Program-made: the position numbers and the translations under genes
Notes under the pieces: generated by a model
Databases searched by the model: none
Told to the model about the DNA's origin: nothing
The model's input: only the letters and a program-made list of their open reading frames with translations
Part shown: piece by piece, positions 58,337 through 64,000 of the stretch
How positions within the stretch are numbered: the first letter of the stretch is position 1
How the letters are laid out: each line of letters starts with the position of its first letter
Source of the DNA: Misgurnus anguillicaudatus
Lineage: Eukaryota; Chordata; Actinopteri; Cypriniformes; Cobitidae
Reading direction: 5' to 3'
DNA: 64,000 nucleotides
NCBI RefSeq assembly: GCF_027580225.2
Contig: NC_073352.2
Span: 436,501-500,500 of the forward strand

Positions 58337-58852
58337 AGTAGCTCCATGTATCTGCTTAAACCCAAGGTCCAAAAATCAACACAAGTCAGGCATGCTTTTG
58401 CAGTTCGAACAATCAGCTCATCCTTAGGTCTCTCCATGTCCAGTATGTAATTGAGCTAAAAAATTGCAATATTTGGAAACCCATGGTTAAACAAACACAA
58501 ACTTTTGCAGAACTGTTATATTGTTGATCTTATGAAACTAACCAGTTCTTTCTGAGCTGAATGGTATCTTAAAGACCAAGATGCTCTGCAGGCAGTAATA
58601 TTTTTGAAATTTGTGTCGACTTCGCATTGAGGTCCACACACTTCTGCTTATTTTAAGATACACAACAATTTAGCAAGAATTAGCAAGGAACCAAAAAAAA
58701 AACAATTAAAAAATTCTTACCAAGATCCTCAACTGCATGCGGTGAATGTTTCACTGCTGAGACATGCTCAGGACCTGACCCCAAACCAGGGGTTAGGACC
58801 TGACTTGGAACTTGGTTAGTTCCACTGACTTGCTTGTCAGTGGAACGCGAGG
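58337..58852 (-). CDS. Three linker exons between KDZ-like and protease regions
   Basis: 58852-58721 encodes a Ser/Gly/Pro-rich stretch (SRSTDKQVSGTNQVPSQVL). 58643-58543 encodes VCGPQCEVDTNFKNITACRA and SWSLRYHSAQKEL. 58455-58337 encodes LNYILDMERPKDELIVRTAK and ACLTCVDFWTLGLSRYMEL. The second and third join in phase. The third ends in phase 2 and does not join the exon at 58035-58082 directly, so an exon may be missing. No named domain was recognised. Confidence 0.5.
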
Positions 58853-59253
58853 CTGAGATGATGATGATAAAAACCAAGATTAGATCTGCAAATTAATTAA
58901 CATGAATGTATATTAACTCAAAATTGCTTGTCCAAAGTCGGACAGGACCATATTGTTAATGCTGTGAGGTATGTGACCACGCTGAAGCTGTCCCTCCAAC
59001 AGCTTCTTGTTTGTCGATTCATTTTTGTGATGGATAATGTTTTGCATTATAAAAATGTGTGTTGAAGGAGCCATGATATTGACAAAGTAGTTGTTTTTCC
59101 TCAAGTCTCCAAAAAATTGCTCAGCAATTTGGCTGTTCAGCCAACCCTGTAGTTCTGGCACCAGACCGATTTTTCTGAGAACATCCTTTGGGTCTTTTGT
59201 ATTGGATTCATGTAGAGATACTTTGAGCTTCCCCTGTTTTGCTTTGTTAATAT

Positions 59254-60657
59254 TAGGGATGCACCGAATCCAGGATTCGGATTCAGCCGAATACTGGGCT
59301 TTTTTGACGGGGTTCGGGTTCGGCCGAATCCTAGATTTTTTTTCCACCGAACCCTAGACTTGCGCTACGCTGGTCGACGTCACGCGGCCGTTGATTACAC
59401 ACATCGGGTGCTGATGTGGAGATGAGCTTTTTCTTTCGGTGAGCCTTAGGGGCTGGACACACCAAAACTTTTAAACACGGCTGAAAACGCCTTGAGGATG
59501 CCAAATGCCAGCTGTTTTTCATCCGAGCGCTTGGTAGCTGTGATGCTTCAGCTGTGAGCTGGTTGGTTGCTGTGGTAATGTCCCGCCCCTCCTCCACTGT
59601 AATTGGACGGCCGTGTGAAAACTGACATTAACGAGCGGAGCTTCTCACTCAAAGTTAAATTAACCGTGTGTCTCAATCAGCTTCCTTGTTCAGTAGTCAG
59701 GGCACTGATCAGGGAGTCAGCCATTTTAAGGGCTGTCTCAATCGCAAAATCCGTTCAGTGCACTGGAACGTTCATTCCCTAAAAATTCCCACAATGCAAC
59801 GCAAAAACCAGTGAGCATCGATGGTCCCTATGTTCCCTAACCGGAAATCACGTGACCTTTTCTGAAGCTCGCCAACCAAACATCACGTGATCCAACTCAA
59901 TAAACTTTATGAAATGATACAGAGCTTTTATAAAAACAAATGTTTGTTTTAGTTGTAAATATAAACACACATTGCTACACAGTAAGGGACCACAATCTAC
60001 TTAATATTTAACATAATAATATTTATTTAAAATTGTAAATATATTTATTACATTTAAACTGTAATTATATGCCTCCAATTTTATGCACAGATATGTAAGA
60101 GAATAATGACAGCATTTTTCATAATGTACTGTTTTTAAAATTAAGAGAGATGTTGGTTTTGCCGGTTGTTGATGAGTAACAGCTGTGAGTGATTACAACA
60201 CGCTTAAGCATCCACGTGACAGAAAAATAAGTGAACATTGTCCCAATGTGAAGTGAGCTAGGGTCCTTACCAGTGCCCGAACCTGTGTACACGATATACT
60301 GATTCACGACCTCGGGAGCTAGGGAACGAATTGAGACACACGGATAGTTTTCAGCGCAGAGCTGCTTGCTTATTGGAAAAACGAGCGTGTCGCAACGCAT
60401 CACTTTCATTATGCATAGGCTTATGGTAATTGTCAAAATAGTTTTTCCAACTTGTTATCCTGGCATAAGGTACAGTTAAAATTAAATAAAATGAAAAATA
60501 CACTGCGGACGTTGTTTACTTCATTAATGTGCTTTACTGTGTTAATGGATTAAGGATGCGAGTAGGATTCGGTATTCGGTTTCGGATTCGGCCGAATCTT
60601 AAACGGTGGATTCGGGATTCGGCCGAACCTAAAAAATCTGGATTCGGTGCATCCCTA
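59254..60657. mobile_element. hAT element inserted in a coding exon, perfect 8-bp TSD
   Basis: The ends are TAGGGATGCACCGAATCCAG and inverted TAGGGATGCACCGAATCCAG. Subterminal regions are packed with GGATTCGG/CCGAATCC motifs. GTTAATAT flanks both ends (59246-59253, 60658-60665). At 1,404 bp without a transposase it is non-autonomous. It carries a second nested element (59667-60340). Perfect flanks and ends indicate a fairly recent insertion into the exon. Confidence 0.95.
59667..60340. mobile_element. GTGTGTCTCAAT-ended element nested in the hAT
   Basis: CCGTGTGTCTCAATC near 59666 is mirrored by ATTGAGACACACGG ending 60342. The interior matches the repeat at 8935-11195 in reverse orientation. 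It gives the uninterrupted state of the site occupied there by the hAT 9073-10469. Confidence 0.75.
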
Positions 60658-60956
60658 GTTAATATTCTCATGTGTGGAGTCTGCCAGTCTTCCTTCATAT
60701 GGCTGAAATGGAAGAGACGATGGTACACGGAAATTGGCATGTGTAGCCAAGCCTCGAGCAAAGTCATATATTGTCACATTAGGTAAGTGCTGCCATGACT
60801 AAAGCAGGTCCGCAAAATCTTAACTTATAATTATAAACTTCAAACTGTACACCACACCATGTGGACACAGGACAACAGACCACCCACCTGAAAAAGACAT
60901 TCAAAATGAAGAGAAGTGAAAATAAAAAATTTTAACATATAAAACGAGTTTCTTAC

Positions 60957-61099
60957 CTGATGCCCCCCCAGATTTTCTGGAAAATGTTGTTGTATGATTG
61001 CCTGTTTTGCATTTCTGTTCTCAATCTTAATATCAGGTCCATGCGAGATCCCTTGGAGTCCACATTACAAGCCTTGCACAGCTTTCTCACAACACCAAC
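60957..61099 (-). CDS. SAP-like exon
   Basis: The exon (acceptor ATAATAG, donor CAG/GTAAGA) encodes VGVVRKLCKACNVDSKGSRM, DLILRLRTEMQNRQSYNNIF and QKIWGGIS. The LCKACNVDSKGSRMDLILRLR part has the helix-extended-helix spacing of a SAP DNA-binding motif (Gly-Ser-Arg/Lys turn, then a Leu-rich helix). No lesion lies in this exon. Confidence 0.6.
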
Positions 61100-61180
61100 C
61101 TATTATATAAATGGTTCGTGATCACACAAGTCATACTGGGTTAAAAGGAAATGATTAAAACAGTTCTACAAGGTTTTAAC

Positions 61181-61636
61181 CTTCTGTTTCATCAACTCAT
61201 CCACAAGACGATCCTCAGAAACACTGAGAACCTGAGCTTCAGGTGATGTGACTTTTGGAGAGACAACTTTCTCATACTCTGTATTGAGTACTGTGTTACC
61301 CTTCCTCGTTTTTTTCCAATCCATGGAGCCCACTTTTCATAACTTGGCTCCACAACAAATGGATTTTTTGCTCGGCCTGAGGGGGAAAACATTTACAAAT
61401 ATGTAAGTAATGTAATCATATCAATATTAAACCAGAAAACCAGACTATAGAATATTGAAGACATGTCACTCTTACATGAATACATATATATATTACTAAA
61501 AAAGACAATGTACCATCATACAACTACTTACTGGAAACAAAGCCACGTGCAATCATCTCCAGATCAACTGACTCCCAAAACTCCTCAATGTTTACTTCCC
61601 CTTTGAACTCTGATGGTGGTTCTTTGAGGTCACTCA
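61181..61636 (-). pseudogene. Two exons with an A-run frameshift
   Basis: 61636-61532 encodes DLKEPPSEFKGEVNIEEFWE and SVDLEMIARGFVS. 61376-61181 continues in phase with RAKNPFVVEPSYEKWAPWIG. At the A7 run (61309-61315 on the plus strand) the frame changes. With one more A the exon would read on as TRKGNTVLNTEYEKV and end DRLVDELMKQK before the donor GTTAAA. As it stands the frame is lost. This could be a true mutation or a homopolymer assembly error. Confidence 0.65.
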
Positions 61637-61950
61637 CTGTATTGAAAAATGTTTTTAGAAACTCCCTTTAGGTTTTAAAAATGTAACAAAGTTTGTGTAA
61701 AGAAATATTAAATATTTGTTCTGAGTTCGTCACACCAAAGAAACGTGTTATTAACCACCCAGCCAAATTTGAATGATAAAAAACTGCTAAATGATAAAAA
61801 ATAAGGTACCAAAATTGTGTAAACTCAGCAGAATTCTCACAGCAAAGCTGCAATTTGACAAAGTATCATAAAAGCCATTTGAAAGCACAAGAAGCCATCT
61901 CACTGATGTCCTACATTAATCTGTCTGAGCAGCACTACTTTCAGTTACAG

Positions 61951-62135
61951 CAGGGGTGTCCTGGAGAGCCATAGCCCTGCACAGTTTAGATTAAACTGTA
62001 ATTAAACACACATCATCCAGCTAATCACATCCTTCTGGCTTATTTGAGAATTATATGGTATGCATGTTGTAGTAGGGTTGGGAACTAATTTCCGAAAGGA
62101 AATGGCACTCCGGGAACTGAGTTTTGACACCCCGG
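61951..62135. mobile_element. hAT MITE (CAGGGGTGTC ends), second copy
   Basis: The ends CAGGGGTGTC and GACACCCCGG and the interior TAATTAAACACACATCATCC relate it to 55816-55989. The flanks AGTTACAG and CTATAAGA do not match well, so the target duplication is decayed. Intronic in the broken gene. Confidence 0.7.
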
Positions 62136-62333
62136 CTATAAGAGATGTCTTTAACTTAAAGAAGTGCTACACAGAATGATTATTTTACACATGTTATAGT
62201 GTTAGGGAAGGGGCCTCATGATTTTAGGCCCACCCAAAAAAAAAACTATATGCACAATTTAGTAGTACATAGTTTACATTTAGAATTAATTATCTTAATT
62301 GACAGACTTTACGCAGGCTTCAAATTCCTTTAC

Positions 62334-63121
62334 CTGCCATGCTGAAAACGCTCTTCTTATGCAAATCCATGATTACCACAGAGGGGTGGTAACCACAGTT
62401 TACACAAGAATATGTATAATCACTATCTGTTAGGGTCTCAAAATGACAGTAAGCATGGAGTACAGTGTCTCGATTTGGGTACTTCTCTCCCCGAAGGCTC
62501 TCCAAAGTATCAATGGCCCTGGAAACAGCAACGTGACTCTGAATCACAAAAAGTGGAATAGATGGTGTTTATGAAATTTTAATTTTAAAATTTAAAGTGT
62601 CATTTAACTTAATGATACACACAAACCTGTAAACTGTGTCTAAGATAAAGACAAAGTTCCGAACTCAGAAGAATGTAGTCGTTTAAATTATGGAGCCCAT
62701 CACGCCATTCTTGGTAGATCATATGGCAACTTGGGCATTTTCGAGTGTAAGTTGAAACCCCTATAAAAGGAAAATAATAAAGATCAGCTGTATTCAGTAA
62801 GAAGGCAAACACATAATTCTGTAACTCAAATATTTCTATTTGAACTTATGTAAAATTACCATTAATGACTCCAGTCATGGTGACAATTCTGGCATTTCTT
62901 GTTGTTAATACCAGCATTTCAAGTGCTGTATTTTCATTACACACCATACAACTGGTCTCCACAGGAAGCAAACTTGATGGAAACTCAGGTGATGTTTTTG
63001 GTTGGGCTACTTTCTTCTTTGAGTAAATATACTTCACAGTGCGGTGCAGGTCAAACTGGGGAGCAGAGGTGAGGTCTTCTGAGAGTTGTGTAACTGAGGA
63101 GTCAATTGCTTCAGATGGTTT
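62334..63121 (-). CDS. Three exons with Cys-pair (CxxC) modules
   Basis: 63121-62860 encodes KPSEAIDSSVTQLSEDLTSA ... SCMVCNENTALEMLVL. 62760-62627 encodes TYTRKCPSCHMIYQEWRDGL and HNLNDYILLSSELCLYLRHS. 62538-62334 encodes SHVAVSRAIDTLESLRGEKY, then YTYSCVNCGYHPSVVIMDLH and KKSVFSM. Splice sites are consensus. Repeated C-x-x-C pairs suggest zinc-binding modules like those accompanying KDZ-type transposases. No lesion is seen in these three exons. Confidence 0.65.
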
Positions 63122-63216
63122 CTATAATTGTTTATTTGTTTGAAACAAGTGCCATTTGGCAATGTTTTTGTGGGGGCATGATATTCGGGGCCTTGCACAG
63201 GGGCAGTGGTAAGTAC

Positions 63217-63672
63217 CGTCAGTTGAATTGTAAGTGACCATAACTTAAGCCCAAGACGACTGAAGTGATGGATCATGGGCTCATGTATAGACAGAGTGAT
63301 CTGCTTTTGCGAGTCACCTAATGCGACTAACACTGAAAACGGGACATGTGCTGTCTGTGCTACTTTCTGTCTCTTCAGACAAACTGCCTTCTTGGCTTCT
63401 CCAAAAAATTTTAGTTGAATCATCTCATCAAGAACATTAGGATCCAAGGGCTCCTCAAACACTGTATCACAACAGTAGTCCAGTGAACGGAGGTGTTCAC
63501 ATAGGCTAAAAGTGCTTCCACTCCTGTAAGCAAACGGCTGGTATTGCCAGCACTCTTGTAACTCACACCTAACTTGATGATGTTTGCCCCAAGTCTTTTT
63601 TTTGAACATGCACTGGTACAAAAAAACCATGACCACTCCTCTGAACAGCCTACACTCCATTTGATAGGTCTA
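63217..63672 (-). pseudogene. Cys/His-rich exon with stop and A-run shift
   Basis: The exon encodes TWGKHHQVRCELQECWQYQP, FAYRSGSTFSLCEHLRSLDY and HVPFSVLVALGDSQKQ, and likely ends at the donor ACG/GTACTT (63216-63215), which joins the next exon in phase. Upstream, in the frame that carries the C2H2 finger, the sequence CIDLSNGV is followed by TAG (63650-63652) and then AVQRSGHGFFVPVHVQKK. Reaching TWGKHH from there needs one base fewer in the A8 run (63596-63603). A zinc-finger-like Cys/His pattern is visible in the intact part. Confidence 0.6.
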
Positions 63673-63726
63673 TACACACACTAGACAGATGTGATTGCAT
63701 TGTTATATCTTTTGAGTGGTCAGTGT

Positions 63727-63993
63727 GTTTCCCTTGAATGTGCATGTTCAAGTTCTTCTTTAGCATAACTGCTGAACAGTGTGGGCATGTACTTTTTTTG
63801 ATTCCTAGTAGCAGTAACTGAAGACTGTCCTGCAGATGCTGGCACAGGTAAGGACATGCATGGGGTCAGCACAGGTGTGGATGTGCATGGATCCGATGCA
63901 GATGCTGGCACAGGTAAGGTCGTGCATGGAGTCAGCGCAGGTGTGGATTTGCATGGAGCCGATGCAGATTGTGGCACAGGAAAGGTGGTGCAT
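63727..63993 (-). pseudogene. 22-aa repeats followed by a C2H2 finger
   Basis: At the right edge the minus strand is open through three 66-bp repeats encoding units such as SASDPCTSTPVLTPCMSLPV. In the next frame, after the A7 run at 63793-63799, it encodes CPHCSAVMLKKNLNMHIQGK followed by His, a C-x2-C-x12-H-x5-H finger. With A6 the repeats and finger would share a frame. This is the 5' part of the broken gene. The first exons lie outside the window. Confidence 0.6.
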
Positions 63994-63996
63994 AGA
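63835..63996. repeat. 66-bp coding minisatellite, ~2.5 copies
   Basis: GATGCTGGCACAGGTAAGG occurs at 63835 and 63901, with a diverged third copy at 63967, so the period is 66 bp (22 codons). The repeat continues beyond the window. Confidence 0.85.
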
Positions 63997-64000
63997 GTCA

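Larger units (their letters stand above)
58912..60887 (-). pseudogene. KDZ-like exon split by a hAT insertion
   Basis: The exon starts after CTTTTTCAG at 60888 and encodes GWSVVLCPHGVVYSLKF. It then has TAA at 60820-60822 and TAG at 60799-60801, followed by HLPNVTIYDFARGLATHANF. At 60657 it is interrupted by the hAT element and resumes at 59253 with KAKQGKLKVSLHESNTKDP, later IAEQFFGDLRKNNYFVNIMA. The reading frame is the same on both sides once the element and one target copy are discounted. The 'EQ..GDLRK..YF' tail resembles the last conserved block of KDZ-type transposases. Two stops plus the insertion show that it no longer codes. Confidence 0.75.
53703..63993 (-). pseudogene. HMGXB3-like / KDZ-related gene with Ulp1-type protease, broken
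   Basis: At least 18 minus-strand exons with consensus splice sites (listed in groups below) form one gene that runs off the right edge. Domain order is 22-aa repeats, C2H2 finger, Cys-pair modules, SAP-like segment, KDZ-like region, then Ulp1/C48 catalytic motif and a C-terminal exon. The pattern resembles the fish proteins annotated as HMG domain-containing protein 3-like; from memory, HMGXB3 has been linked to KDZ transposases, and Ulp1 domains occur in several transposon proteins. Lesions are a hAT insertion at 59254-60657, stops at 60799-60801, 60820-60822 and 63650-63652, and frame changes in A-runs near 61312, 63600 and 63796. The name is a moderate-confidence recollection; the structure is read directly. 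Confidence 0.7.

Overview
The window looks like repeat-rich, gene-poor teleost DNA, most likely from a cyprinid or related otophysan. The evidence is the mixture of DNA transposons with 8-bp (hAT) or TTAA (Kolobok/piggyBac-type) target duplications, Tc1-like and IS3EU-like transposase remnants, jockey-superfamily (L2/CR1/Rex-type) LINEs and a Polinton-type capsid relic. There are no bacterial operons, and I saw no rRNA, tRNA or CRISPR array. Nearly all long open frames belong to mobile elements, and almost all of these are broken.

Layout. 1-6.2 kb: minus-strand LINE pieces (endonuclease, RT, ORF1 esterase), then a hAT element (3346-6180) containing a nearly intact LINE RT. 6.4-11.2 kb: a 241-bp tandem duplication and two hAT insertions with perfect 8-bp duplications (7082-7922; 9073-10469). 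The second sits in an older repeat whose uninterrupted paralogue lies at 59.7-60.3 kb. 11.2-20 kb: degenerate exons, fold-back MITEs and a ZBED-type hAT pseudogene. 21.5-36 kb: TTAA MITEs, Tc1, two plus-strand LINE pieces, and an IS3EU-like integrase pseudogene preceded by a dense 21-bp palindromic repeat cluster. 36-42 kb: a minus-strand gene fragment with a duplicated exon, an LTR with a primer-binding-like site, and a Polinton/adintovirus-like capsid and core-protein relic. 42.4-53.8 kb: a ~139-bp satellite array with clear higher-order periodicity, split by about 6.1 kb of unrelated DNA.

53.7-64 kb holds the only long multi-exon host-type gene. It is on the minus strand, runs off the right edge, and has at least 18 exons with consensus splice sites. 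In order they encode a 22-aa repeat tract, a C2H2 finger, several Cys-pair modules, a SAP-like segment, a KDZ/HMGXB3-like region and a Ulp1 (C48)-type cysteine protease motif. It is broken by a hAT element inserted in a coding exon, in-frame stops and homopolymer frameshifts. Its last exon shares sequence with the satellite monomer and directly adjoins the array, so the array probably grew from the 3' end of this gene.

No coherent functional operon-like system is present. The most interesting items are the exon-derived higher-order satellite, the transposon-broken Ulp1/KDZ-like gene, the 21-bp palindrome cluster beside the integrase-type transposase, and the Polinton relic.
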